Assembly (NCBI RefSeq): GCF_000024845.1
Contig: NC_013501.1
Span: 2,894,874 to 2,958,873, forward strand
Direction of reading: 5' to 3'
From: Rhodothermus marinus DSM 4252
GTDB lineage: Bacteria; Bacteroidota; Rhodothermia; Rhodothermales; Rhodothermaceae
DNA length: 64,000 nt
The first letter of the stretch is position 1. Every line of letters begins with the position of its first letter. Shown here in pieces: positions 34,538 to 43,064 of this stretch. A program made the position numbers and the translations under genes. The notes beneath the pieces were generated by a model that was not told where the DNA came from, searched no databases, and saw only the letters and a program-made list of their open reading frames with translations.

Positions 34538-35013
34538 GCACCGCCGCACTGACCGATCTGCTGCCCTGCGAGACGGACAGCCCCGAAGCCACGCACGCGC
34601 TGGGACGGCGCCTGGCCGAACACCTCCGGCCGGGCGACGTGGTGGCGCTCTATGGCGACCTGGGCGCGGGCAAAACGCAACTGGTCAAAGGGATCGCGGC
34701 GGGCCTGGGCATCCCCGACGTGGAGGTCAGCAGCCCCACATTCACGCTCGTGCACGAGTACCGGGGCGGACGGCTGCCGCTGTACCACTTCGATGCTTAC
34801 CGCCTGCGCAATCTGGAAGAGTTCTTCGACCTGGGCTACGAGGAATACTTCTACGGCGACGGCGTGAGCGTCGTCGAATGGGCCGATCGCATCGAGCCGT
34901 TGCTGCCGCCGCATACGCTGCGGCTGCGGCTCGAACACCTGGGCGGCGACCGCCGCCGCATCACCTGGCACGAAGCGCCTCCTTCGCCCGACGGACTTCA
35001 GTCCCGGTTGTAG
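34534..35013 (+). CDS. tsaE: tRNA threonylcarbamoyladenosine biosynthesis ATPase TsaE
   Basis: TsaE is the ATPase partner of TsaB/TsaD in making t6A37 of tRNA. The 159-residue protein has Walker A GDLGAGKTQLVKG (near residue 42), SSPTFTLVHEY, YHFDAYRL and VEWADR, all family markers. The ATG overlaps the porX stop. The 3' end overlaps the convergent NAD(P)-binding gene by 16 bases. Confidence 0.95.
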   Translation: MSTAALTDLLPCETDSPEATHALGRRLAEHLRPGDVVALYGDLGAGKTQLVKGIAAGLGIPDVEVSSPTFTLVHEYRGGRLPLYHFDAYRLRNLEEFFDLGYEEYFYGDGVSVVEWADRIEPLLPPHTLRLRLEHLGGDRRRITWHEAPPSPDGLQSRL

Positions 35014-35720
35014 ATGACCGGCATCTGGCCTTTCCAGCGGTTCCAGAGCGCTTCTTCGGTGAGCAACCGGGCCATGAAGTGCGCCACGTTGATCCGGCTG
35101 GTGGCACCGGCGTCGAGCAGCGCACTGCGCGTGGGCGACGGATATACGTCGTAGGCCGAGACGGCCGTTTCATCGCGGAGGGCGTCCGGACGCACGGCCA
35201 CCCACTCAATGTATTCGTCCCGGCGTCCGATCCGCGTGCGCAAAAACTCGGCGGCCGCCACGTTGTCGGCGTGCGGCGGCAACAGACCGCGCAACAGTCG
35301 CTCCAGCAGCCGGTGCAGGAAGGGCAACGGCTCGTCCAGATCGCGGTTGCGGTTGCCCGCCGTGTTCATCAGCGCGAAGCGTACCGGCCGGTCCGGCCGG
35401 TGTCGCCGGACGGCCCGACAGAGCCGCCGCACCGCGTCGGTCACCAGACGCCGCGGCGGTCCGAACATCCCCCGGAAGCTCACCCGGTGGCCCAGGCACG
35501 AAGCCACCGCCCCGCACCCTTCCACGTAGGCGGCCAGCTCTGCATCACTCAGTTCCGAAATGCTCCCGTAGATCAGCGAAAGGTTCGGCTGCGTGTCGAG
35601 CAGTTCCGAAAGCCCATCGGGCGTGCGTACAATGGCCCGCACCCGCTCGCCGCGCTGCAACAATTGCTGCACCAGCAACCGCCCCGTGGCGCCGGTGCCC
35701 CCCACCATCAATACCGTCAT
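34998..35720 (-). CDS. NAD(P)-binding protein (NmrA/atypical SDR)
   Basis: The 240-residue protein begins with a Rossmann dinucleotide motif, VLMVGGTGATGRLL (GGTGATG), and continues with LLQRGERVRAIVRTP and a GCGAVASCLG segment, as in NmrA-like and atypical short-chain dehydrogenases. The usual YxxxK catalytic pair is not evident, so it may be a sensor or a binding protein. It converges on tsaE. Upstream lies the repeat-rich gap 35721-36403. Confidence 0.82.
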   Translation of the reverse strand: MTVLMVGGTGATGRLLVQQLLQRGERVRAIVRTPDGLSELLDTQPNLSLIYGSISELSDAELAAYVEGCGAVASCLGHRVSFRGMFGPPRRLVTDAVRRLCRAVRRHRPDRPVRFALMNTAGNRNRDLDEPLPFLHRLLERLLRGLLPPHADNVAAAEFLRTRIGRRDEYIEWVAVRPDALRDETAVSAYDVYPSPTRSALLDAGATSRINVAHFMARLLTEEALWNRWKGQMPVIYNRD

Positions 35721-35856
35721 GATTCCTCGGCTCCGCGCCCGCCTCGAGGGCCGACGCTCGTAAATTGGAAAGAAAGGCCCCGGATCGACTTACGGACCTG
35801 CGTCGGAAGCTTACCCCCGACCTTCGCGCAAGTTGCCGCCTGTTTCGAACTTTTTC

Positions 35857-36089
35857 GAAGTCATCCGAAAAAACAGTTGCGAAGAAGTTCGCGATTTCGA
35901 CCTGCCAACCTTTATAGCCTGCCGTTTGTAGCACGACCAACGCGCTCGTAGTCAGGCACGAAGCGAAGTGCCGTCTCAGGTGACGCCACTTCGGCTGACG
36001 CCTCCGTGGCTTACTCCAAACACGGGCTTCAGAGAAGCAACGCAAAGCGCCAGCTTACCAGCTCTTCCCTTGTTTTCCGGATAAGTTCT
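35857..36089. repeat. long intergenic repeat, copy 2
   Basis: Second copy of the element at 26688-26922, in the same orientation. It includes the hairpin GGCACGAAGCGAAGTGCC, a perfect GGCAC/GTGCC stem, at about 35955. It fills much of the 683-base gene-free gap 35721-36403, which otherwise holds the smaller repeats at 36211-36335 and a CGCTAA/TTAGCG palindrome near 36270. Confidence 0.85.
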
Positions 36090-36210
36090 CGTCTGTGCCC
36101 GTTGCTTCCTTGGAAAGCATGTGTTTTTGTACCTTGAATAACGCATAACTGGCAAAGCCGGCCGCAAAGCAAACGCGCGGTCAGGCACGGAGCGACGAGC
36201 CGTTTTAGCA

Positions 36211-36335
36211 AACGCGTTCGTGCTCGTAGTAAGGCACGGAGCGGAGCGAAGTGCCGCTTTGACAGAATTACGCTAATTTAGCGAGTGCTTTCGTGGCGTG
36301 CTGCGAATGCGCTCGTGCTCGTAGTAAGGCACGAA
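36211..36335. repeat. tandem sub-repeats, GGCACG-core
   Basis: Two 30-base units at 36211-36240 and 36306-36335 agree at 27 of 30 positions and share TCGTGCTCGTAGTAAGGCAC. A further GGTCAGGCACGGAGCGACGA core lies at about 36179. They have the same core as the long repeat, so this region looks like a cluster of related elements just upstream of the M28 peptidase gene. Confidence 0.75.
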
Positions 36336-36403
36336 GTGTAAGTGCAGGGCCATCAGAACCCCCGGAACGCTCTCGAAATCTCAAACCGAACGCGAAAAGA
36401 ACC

Positions 36404-38059
36404 ATGACGATGCGTCTATTTGCCGCCTGCCTGCTGCCTGTGCTCGTGTGGACGGGTTGCCGGCGGGAGGATCCCACCGAAGCGGCCCATCAGGCCATCA
36501 CGCCGGAACTGCTGGCCGAGCACATTCAGGTGCTGGCCTCCGATGAGTTTCTGGGCCGGGCACCCGCCTCGCCGGGCGAAGAAAAGACGGTCAACTACCT
36601 GATCGAGCAATTTCAGGCGCTGGGGCTTCGCCCGGGCAACGGCGACAGCTACACCCAGGAGGTGCCGCTGGCCGAGATCACGGCCGACCCGGCCTCGGCT
36701 CGGCTGGAAGTGCGGGGGCGCCGGGGCCGTCTGCGCTTCCGCTACGGCGACGAGGCCATGTTCTGGACCAAGCGGCTGGTGCCGGAAGTGTCGGTGGCCG
36801 GAAGCGAGGTGGTCTTCGTGGGCTACGGCATCGTGGCGCCCGAATACAACTGGAACGACTACGCGGACGTGGACGTGCGCGGCAAGACCGTCGTGATTCT
36901 GGTGAACGACCCCGGCTACGCGACGGGCGACTCGACGCTGTTCACCGGCCGGGCCATGACCTACTACGGCCGCTGGACCTACAAATTCGAGGAAGCTGCC
37001 CGCCAGGGTGCCGCGGCCGCGCTCATCATCCACGAGACCGGTCCGGCCGGCTACCCGTGGGCCGTGGTGCAGGGCTCCTGGTCCGGCCCCCAGTTCACGC
37101 TGGTGAACGCGCAGCAGAACATGGATCGGTGCGCGATCGAGGGCTGGCTGACCTACGAGTCGGCCCGGCGACTGTTCGAGCTGGCCGGACAGGACCTGGA
37201 GCAGCTCAAGGCGGCGGCCGCCCGGCCGGGCTTCCGGGCCGTGCCGCTGGGCCTGCGCCTGTCGGCCACGCTGCATAACACGATCCGCGAGGTGCGCTCG
37301 CGCAACGTGCTGGCGCTCCTGCCGGGCCGGGAGCGTCCCGACGAGGTGGTGATCTACACGGCCCACTGGGACCATCTGGGCGTCGATCCATCGCTGCCCG
37401 GCGACAGCATCTACAACGGCGCGCTCGACAACGCCACGGGCACGGCCGGCCTGCTGGCGCTGGCGCGGGCCTTCACGGCGCTGCCCGAGCCGCCCGCCCG
37501 TTCCGTGCTGTTCCTGGCCGTCACCGCCGAAGAGCAGGGCCTGCTGGGCTCGGCCTACTATGCCACGCACCCGGTCTTCCCGCCCGAAAAGACCGTAGCC
37601 GTGCTGAACATGGACGGCCTGAACGTGCTGGGTCCCATGCGCGACGTGACGGTCATCGGCTACGGCATGTCGGAGCTGGACGACTACGCGGCGGCCGCCG
37701 CCGAGGCTCAGGGACGTTACCTGCGGCCCGATCCCGAACCGGAGAAGGGCTACTATTACCGCTCGGACCACTTCAGCTTTGCCCGGGTGGGCATTCCGGC
37801 GCTGTACCTGGACGCCGGCATCGACCACGTGGAGCACGGACCGGAATGGACGCTGGCCCGCCGCGCCGAGTACGTCGAGCGGCATTATCACAAACCCTCG
37901 GACGAGTACGACCCGGCCTGGGACCTGCGCGGCGCGGTGGACGACCTGCGGCTGCTGTTCGACATCGGCTACCGCCTGGCCAACAGCACCGACTTCCCGA
38001 ACTGGCGCGAAGGTACCCCCTTCCGTGCCCTGCGCGACCGGCAACGGGCCGGAAACTGA
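36404..38059 (+). CDS. M28-family zinc aminopeptidase, lipoprotein
   Basis: The 551-residue protein has a lipobox VWTGC (Cys18), a PA-type domain inserted before the catalytic part (about residues 110-240) and an M28 peptidase domain. Zinc ligands are visible in order: YTAHWDHLG, GALDNATG, AEEQG, LNMDGL and a late histidine in the HVEHGP region. It probably trims peptides outside the inner membrane. ATG 36404 or 36410 could be used. It converges on lhgO with only 3 bases between the stops. Confidence 0.9.
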   Translation: MTMRLFAACLLPVLVWTGCRREDPTEAAHQAITPELLAEHIQVLASDEFLGRAPASPGEEKTVNYLIEQFQALGLRPGNGDSYTQEVPLAEITADPASARLEVRGRRGRLRFRYGDEAMFWTKRLVPEVSVAGSEVVFVGYGIVAPEYNWNDYADVDVRGKTVVILVNDPGYATGDSTLFTGRAMTYYGRWTYKFEEAARQGAAAALIIHETGPAGYPWAVVQGSWSGPQFTLVNAQQNMDRCAIEGWLTYESARRLFELAGQDLEQLKAAAARPGFRAVPLGLRLSATLHNTIREVRSRNVLALLPGRERPDEVVIYTAHWDHLGVDPSLPGDSIYNGALDNATGTAGLLALARAFTALPEPPARSVLFLAVTAEEQGLLGSAYYATHPVFPPEKTVAVLNMDGLNVLGPMRDVTVIGYGMSELDDYAAAAAEAQGRYLRPDPEPEKGYYYRSDHFSFARVGIPALYLDAGIDHVEHGPEWTLARRAEYVERHYHKPSDEYDPAWDLRGAVDDLRLLFDIGYRLANSTDFPNWREGTPFRALRDRQRAGN

Positions 38060-38062
38060 TGT

Positions 38063-39262
38063 TCAATCGAAGCGCGCCTGAACGCGTTCGGCGACCAGTG
38101 CGCCGATCCGAAACGACGAGGTGGCGGCCGGCGAGGGGGCGTTGACCACGTGCACCATCCGCGGCGACTCCAGCACGAGAAAGTCGTCCACCAGCCGGCC
38201 TTCGGGATCGACGGCCTGCGCCCGCACCCCGGACGGTGCCGGGAGGAAGTCCTCCGGCGTCACTTCGGGAATGAGCCGCCGGGCCTGGCGCAAATAGTAT
38301 CGCTTGCTCAGCGACTGCAGCAGCTCCTGCACGCCCTTGCGCCAGTGCCGACGGGCCAGTTGCCAGAAACCCCGGTAGCTGAGCATTTCGAGCAGCTCGG
38401 ACAGGCGCACGTCGGTCAGCCGGTAGCCCTCGCGGGCGAAGGCCAGTACGGCGCTGGGACCGCACTCGACGCGTCCGTCGATCATGCGCGTGAAGTGCAC
38501 GCCCAGAAACGGATAGGCCGGATCGGGCACCGGGTAGATCAGGTTGCGGCACAGATGCCGCCGCTCGGGGCGGAGTTCGTAATACTCGCCCCGGAACGGC
38601 AAAATGCGGACGCCGGGCTCCAGGCCGTCCATGCGGGCAATCCGATCGGCGTAGAGTCCGGCGCAACCTACGGCCACGTCGGCCCGGAAAGCACCGACCG
38701 GCGTTTCGAGCACCACGCCCCGGCCGTCCGGCACGATGCGCGTGACGGGCGCCCCGAGCACCACACGGTGACCGGCCGCCTCCAGCTTTGCGCGGAGCCG
38801 CTCGGCCACCGCACGGTAGCTGACGATGCCCGCCTCCGGCACGTGGATGGCCGCCACGCCGTGCGCGTGCGGCTCCAACTCCCGGAGCCGCTCGGGACCG
38901 ATCAGCGTGCAGGCCACGCCGTTCTGCTGCCCGCGCTCGTAGAGCGCCTGCAGACGCGGCCGCTCGGCCTCCTCGACGGCCACGATCACTTTGCCACAGA
39001 GCTCGTAGGGAATTCCCTCTGCCTCACAGAACCGGATCAGTTCCCATTTCCCCTCCCGACAGCAGGTGGCCTTGAGCGAGCCGGGGCGATAATACAGGCC
39101 GGAATGGATCACGCCGGAATTACGCCCCGTCTGATGCGCCGCTACCCGGTTTTCTTTTTCCAGCACGGTGATCGTGGCCCCCGGCATACGCTCCATAAGC
39201 CGGTAGGCCGTGGCCAGCCCGACAATCCCGCCGCCGATGATCGCGATGGTCGGCTGCTTCAT
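38063..39262 (-). CDS. lhgO: L-2-hydroxyglutarate oxidase/dehydrogenase
   Basis: LhgO oxidises L-2-hydroxyglutarate to 2-oxoglutarate with FAD. The 399-residue protein starts with the FAD motif IIGGGIVGLATAYRL, followed by HQTGRNSGVIHSGLYYRPGSLKA, a signature of this enzyme (histidine and the RNSG loop). The C-terminal VVNAPSPAATSSFRIG matches the family. The ATG overlaps the YfiT-like gene stop by 4 bases. Confidence 0.93.
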   Translation of the reverse strand: MKQPTIAIIGGGIVGLATAYRLMERMPGATITVLEKENRVAAHQTGRNSGVIHSGLYYRPGSLKATCCREGKWELIRFCEAEGIPYELCGKVIVAVEEAERPRLQALYERGQQNGVACTLIGPERLRELEPHAHGVAAIHVPEAGIVSYRAVAERLRAKLEAAGHRVVLGAPVTRIVPDGRGVVLETPVGAFRADVAVGCAGLYADRIARMDGLEPGVRILPFRGEYYELRPERRHLCRNLIYPVPDPAYPFLGVHFTRMIDGRVECGPSAVLAFAREGYRLTDVRLSELLEMLSYRGFWQLARRHWRKGVQELLQSLSKRYYLRQARRLIPEVTPEDFLPAPSGVRAQAVDPEGRLVDDFLVLESPRMVHVVNAPSPAATSSFRIGALVAERVQARFD

Positions 39263-39819
39263 GAGCCCGCCGGCTGCGATTCGGTCTGCTGCCCTTCGGC
39301 CTGCACCCGGACCAGCGACAGGTGCGCCACATGGTGACGGCCGTGCCAGGCATAGAGCGCCAGCGCCTGATCCAGCGTCAGAGGCCCGTGCTCCGGATGG
39401 CGAAACGTGCGCTGGAAGTCCTCCGGCTTCAGACTCCGAAGCAGGGCCACCCAGCGGGCATGCAGCCCTTCCAGCAGGGCGATCGAAGCCGAGACGGGCG
39501 CCGAACGGGCGTCGGGGAGTTCGGCCCAGCGCTGCTGGTCGTAGGTTTTGATCAGCGGCGCCTCTTCGGTCAGCGCCAGCCGGAAGCGCACGTAGCCGTT
39601 CAGGTGGCTATCGGCCAGGTGGTGCACCACCTGGCGGGCCGTCCAGCCGCCCGGCCGGTAGGAGCGATCCAGTTGCTCTTCGGTGAGCTGCGCCACGGCC
39701 TGCCGCACCTGCACGGGGAGTTCGGCCAGTTGCGCGATCAGCCCTTCCCGCTGCTCCGTGGTTAGCGGCTTTTCGGGCCATTGAAACGGCCCGATCGGAT
39801 AGCGTAGCGGATCCGCCAT
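39259..39819 (-). CDS. DinB/YfiT-family thiol transferase candidate (BstA-like)
   Basis: The 186-residue protein belongs to the YfiT/DinB four-helix group. It shows the metal histidines in VVHHLADSH (near residue 69) and the C-terminal HGRHHVAHL. In Firmicutes the YfiT branch includes bacillithiol S-transferases. The N-terminus DPLRYPIGPFQWPEKP is typical of YfiT. It lies upstream of lhgO and overlaps it. Its link to YpdA at 8039 is inferred. Confidence 0.85.
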   Translation of the reverse strand: MADPLRYPIGPFQWPEKPLTTEQREGLIAQLAELPVQVRQAVAQLTEEQLDRSYRPGGWTARQVVHHLADSHLNGYVRFRLALTEEAPLIKTYDQQRWAELPDARSAPVSASIALLEGLHARWVALLRSLKPEDFQRTFRHPEHGPLTLDQALALYAWHGRHHVAHLSLVRVQAEGQQTESQPAGS

Positions 39820-39879
39820 GACAGGTTTTTTCAGAAGTAGCAGCAGAGAGACTCGAATTCACATATTACTCCAAGTAAT

Positions 39880-40551
39880 TCAAGACTTTAAGGCTTTTAA
39901 TCTTTGAATTTCATCTTCAATCTTTCCAATAATATCAGGGTTGTAGATTTCTTTTCGACCATCTCTTTTTATTGAGAATATGATAAAAACTTTTCCTCCG
40001 TATTTCTTCTCAAAGTCAACATGAGTCTTACTAAGCCAATCTTTCCATTTATATAACTCAGGAGTCTGCTCATAAGTGATAGGCTTGATTTGCAATCCTA
40101 TATACTTATCATTAACTTTAATATAAAAGTCCACATTATACAGTCTATCCCACTCGTCAGGAGCTGGTTCAATTTTGACATTCAATCTATGCTGTAATTC
40201 TTCATAAACAGTGCGTTTTTCTGTAATATACCCGTCATAAGTGCGATTAATTACAAGATTATAAATATATTGAACACAGTCATATTCAGTTACATCTTCG
40301 ACTTCGGCGTGAATAACTTCAGTAATTTTCACGAAAAGGATTTTACCGAGACTTTCTACATATTCTTCTGGAGACAAATTTATTCCTTTTTCTTCCAGAA
40401 ATCTTTTTAGTTTGTCATAATAATAACCTTCCCAATCTTCAATAGATTTCGGATCACATTCACGAATCCATTGAGATACAGGGCCAACCCTATCCTTTTT
40501 GTTTAGACCCCATCTATTAGTTGCTACGTTTAATATCCATTCCTTAGCCAT
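39880..40551 (-). CDS. type II restriction endonuclease, MjaI family
   Basis: The 223-residue protein resembles the MjaI-type endonuclease, which cuts at CTAG: an N-terminal NVATNRWGLNKKDRVGPVSQWIRECDP and a later catalytic region around NVDFYIKVNDKYIGLQIKPITYEQ (DxxIxx...GLQIKP, a PD-(D/E)XK-like core). It is Lys/Ile/Tyr-rich and A+T-rich, unlike its neighbours. The gene follows its methyltransferase by 3 bases. The CTAG specificity is inferred from family resemblance. Confidence 0.82.
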   Translation of the reverse strand: MAKEWILNVATNRWGLNKKDRVGPVSQWIRECDPKSIEDWEGYYYDKLKRFLEEKGINLSPEEYVESLGKILFVKITEVIHAEVEDVTEYDCVQYIYNLVINRTYDGYITEKRTVYEELQHRLNVKIEPAPDEWDRLYNVDFYIKVNDKYIGLQIKPITYEQTPELYKWKDWLSKTHVDFEKKYGGKVFIIFSIKRDGRKEIYNPDIIGKIEDEIQRLKALKS

Positions 40552-40554
40552 TTT

Positions 40555-41787
40555 TCACTCTCTTTCTAACTTAATAAATTTATCTTTATACTTGTAATTT
40601 TTTATTCTATCAGCTATAGCCATTTTGTTTTTTATCAAAAAGGCATTTATAAAAATCTTATTTTTAAGATAGACGTAAGCCTCAACCGTATTTCCATTTA
40701 AAGCTTTGCCATTATCAAATCTAAGAAAAATTTCTTTCCCCAAGACTCGTTCTCTTAAATATTTCAAAACTTCATCTTTCTTTACAATTTTTGCACCCAA
40801 GAATTTAACATTTAATCCTGTATCTACTTGAATTGTTTTTTCATCAATTATACCTGTTACTTTATAAAGCCTATCATTTTTAAAATTAAACTTCTTAGGA
40901 TCTATTTGAGGTTTAGCATCCTTGATTCTCGGAAAATAATTTACTTTCTCGAATTTTTCTTCTATTTCACGTTTAACAATTTGAACATTATCAAATTGCA
41001 AAGAACTTTTGCCTAAGCCAATTTTTTCTTTCATTATACTTACAAACTTGTCGTTTATCTCGTAACCCACAGCATTCCGGCCTAAATTTAGTGCCACCTT
41101 AACGGTTGTTCCGCTTCCCAGGAACGGATCAAGTACAGTGTCATCAACAAAAGAAAACATTTTTATAAGTCGCTTGGGCAATTCATCAGGAAACATTGCT
41201 TCGTGTTCTATTTGCCTTGCCCCTCCAAAATACCAATGTCCCAAGAAATACTCTTTCCATTCTTCTTTACTAAGTTTGGATTTTTCTTTTAAAGTTTGCG
41301 CCACCTTATCACTTTTACCAGGCTTTTTAAATATGAGTATAAATTCATAATCTATTTCAATCATTCCATTTGGAGGATAAGGGTAAGATCCCATCACATT
41401 GGCTCCTCCAGTAGTATTCATTGTTGTCTTCTTTTGCCATATAATCGCACCCATATAATCAAAGCCTATCTCTTCACATTGAGCTATAAATTCAGCATGT
41501 AACGGTATAATTTTATACCTTCCATAAATTATAGAACGAGCAAACTGATCTCCGATATTTACACACAATCTTCTTCCTGGTTTAAGAACTCTATAACACT
41601 CCTTCCAAACTCGATAAAGATCCTTCAGATACTCATGGAGGCTTTGCCCGTATCCTATCTGGCCAGGTACTCCATAATCCTTAATATGCCAATACGGGGG
41701 TGATGTGACGATTAAGTCTATACTTTTATCTTCGACTTCAATCATCTTTCTACTGTCGCCGACTATTATTTTAGCCCAGTTTCTCAT
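40555..41787 (-). CDS. DNA (cytosine-N4) methyltransferase of MjaI-type system with C-terminal SNase-like domain
   Basis: The 410-residue protein has the N4/N6 beta-class order: catalytic TSPPYW (residues 29-34), then SAM-binding DPFLGSGTT (near 219). After about residue 295 comes a second domain with SNase (Tudor-SN barrel) sequence features: YKVTGIIDEKTIQV, YLRERVLGKEIFLRFD, VEAYVYLKNKIFINAFLI. The residues needed for SNase catalysis are replaced, so it is probably a binding domain. A 60-base line I counted (40681-40740) has 19 G+C. The protein protects the host from the adjacent endonuclease. Confidence 0.88.
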   Translation of the reverse strand: MRNWAKIIVGDSRKMIEVEDKSIDLIVTSPPYWHIKDYGVPGQIGYGQSLHEYLKDLYRVWKECYRVLKPGRRLCVNIGDQFARSIIYGRYKIIPLHAEFIAQCEEIGFDYMGAIIWQKKTTMNTTGGANVMGSYPYPPNGMIEIDYEFILIFKKPGKSDKVAQTLKEKSKLSKEEWKEYFLGHWYFGGARQIEHEAMFPDELPKRLIKMFSFVDDTVLDPFLGSGTTVKVALNLGRNAVGYEINDKFVSIMKEKIGLGKSSLQFDNVQIVKREIEEKFEKVNYFPRIKDAKPQIDPKKFNFKNDRLYKVTGIIDEKTIQVDTGLNVKFLGAKIVKKDEVLKYLRERVLGKEIFLRFDNGKALNGNTVEAYVYLKNKIFINAFLIKNKMAIADRIKNYKYKDKFIKLERE

Positions 41788-41854
41788 TTCTCATCTTTTG
41801 TTTAACTTAACCCTACTGACTCATAATAGTTTTTTTTCCTCTTGCAATCAAGCG

Positions 41855-42430
41855 ATGCCGCCGCGCAAGACGCACCATACGGCCGTTGTCGTCATGCCGC
41901 CCGAGGCGCTCTGGCCGCCCATTCAGGCCATTCGCGCGCGCTACGACCGCCAGGTGCGGCGCTGGATGCCCCACATCAACCTGCTCTACCCGTTCCGTCC
42001 GCCGGAGGCCTGGCCGGAGCTGCTGGAGCCCATGGCCGAGCGCATTCGACCGCTGCTGCCTTTCACCGTACGCCTGGCCGAGATCCGCTACTTCCGGCAC
42101 CCGAGCGGCCGCTGCACGCTGTGGCTGGCACCCGAACCCGCCGAGGCGCTCGACGCGCTCCAGCGGGCGCTGCTGGCCGTGGCGCCCGAGTGCGACGACG
42201 TGCGGCGCCACCGGGGCGGCTTCACACCGCACCTGAGCATCGGCCAGGCGCCCGACGCCACCACCTGCGTGGCGCTGCAACGCGCGCTGCAGCAGCAGTG
42301 GGAGCCGCTGACGTTCCCGGTCACCCATGTCTGCCTGATCTGGCGCCATGCGCCGCCGGACGACGTGTTTCGGGTGGGCTGGGAGGTAGGTCTGGAGGGC
42401 ATCCGGCCCGTCAACCCGCCCGCGACGTAG
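41855..42430 (+). CDS. 2H phosphoesterase (2'-5' RNA ligase-like)
   Basis: The 191-residue protein has two HxT/S-like motifs in the expected order: PHINLLYPF (near residue 42) and PHLSIGQ (near 122), the active site of 2H phosphoesterases. The substrate is unknown. The start was set at MPPRKTHHTAVVV; an upstream in-frame stretch is hydrophobic nonsense from the A+T-rich cassette. Because the restriction-modification cassette lies between it and the divergent yfiT-like gene, its native promoter was probably moved or lost. Confidence 0.8.
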   Translation: MPPRKTHHTAVVVMPPEALWPPIQAIRARYDRQVRRWMPHINLLYPFRPPEAWPELLEPMAERIRPLLPFTVRLAEIRYFRHPSGRCTLWLAPEPAEALDALQRALLAVAPECDDVRRHRGGFTPHLSIGQAPDATTCVALQRALQQQWEPLTFPVTHVCLIWRHAPPDDVFRVGWEVGLEGIRPVNPPAT

Positions 42431-42923
42431 CGGCGCGCGGTGGCACCGGGCGTGTCCGGCGAGCCGGCGTCGGACGGTTTTCCGGAGCGGTTTCAGGCGT
42501 TTCGGGAAGACGGGGCGTTTCGAGCAGCCGTCCCCGCTCGTCGATGCGCACCCACTGGTTCGGAAGCCGGTAGAGGTAACGCCCGATCCCCCACTGGACG
42601 GCCGCCCGGCGCATGGCCGACGAAAGCCCGCCTTTGACCGGCTCGATGTCCGTGTTCTCGGCGCCGTCCCACTTCGTGATCCACTCGTCGCCTATCCGGA
42701 TCGAAATGCCACAGAGCACGCCGCCGCCCGGTCCGGGCCGGAATTCGTTGCGCCAGTTCTCCGGACCGCACACTTCGTCGAGCCGGTCCATGATGGCCCG
42801 GTTCGTCACGTAGGGGGCCACGAGCGCCTTGCCTGCCTGCTTCGAAATGGCGATCGGCTTCCACTCGATGTCCTCCGGCGCAAAGGGCGCCTGCAGACGC
42901 TTCAGATCGATACGGTTGTTCAT
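42411..42923 (-). CDS. Rad52/Rad22-family single-strand annealing protein
   Basis: The 170-residue protein has the core of the Rad52 N-terminal fold: ALVAPYVTNRAIMDRLDEVCGPENWRNEF and KGGLSSAMRRAAVQWGIGRYLY, shared with DdrA-type and phage annealing proteins. The tail is Pro/Arg-rich. It may anneal ssDNA during repair, or be of phage origin. A palindrome 48 bases upstream could be its operator. The start MNNRIDLKRL is chosen because upstream residues have no such similarity. Confidence 0.85.
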   Translation of the reverse strand: MNNRIDLKRLQAPFAPEDIEWKPIAISKQAGKALVAPYVTNRAIMDRLDEVCGPENWRNEFRPGPGGGVLCGISIRIGDEWITKWDGAENTDIEPVKGGLSSAMRRAAVQWGIGRYLYRLPNQWVRIDERGRLLETPRLPETPETAPENRPTPARRTRPVPPRAATSRAG

Positions 42924-42970
42924 GATCGCTGTGCATTGTTTCCGATTGCTCCGACAATTTCCCTCGTCGT

Positions 42971-42990
42971 GGTGACATCTGTCTGTCACC
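42971..42990. promoter_or_regulatory. palindrome upstream of the Rad52-like gene
   Basis: GGTGACA and TGTCACC form a perfect 7-bp inverted repeat with 6 bases between, 48 bases upstream of the gene start on the minus strand. It is a candidate operator, for example for a DNA-damage regulator. No CTGT-N8-ACAG LexA-type pattern is seen. Confidence 0.4.
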
Positions 42991-43064
42991 GGATCCGAAC
43001 GCGCTGCACCGGCCCGCACGCCATGCAAAGCGGGCCATTGATTTTTTCAATCGAATCCTGAAAT

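Noticed and set aside
41705-41854. Upstream extension of the 2H phosphoesterase with a hydrophobic start
   Set aside because: It is translated antisense sequence of the methyltransferase gene and its promoter, not a signal peptide.
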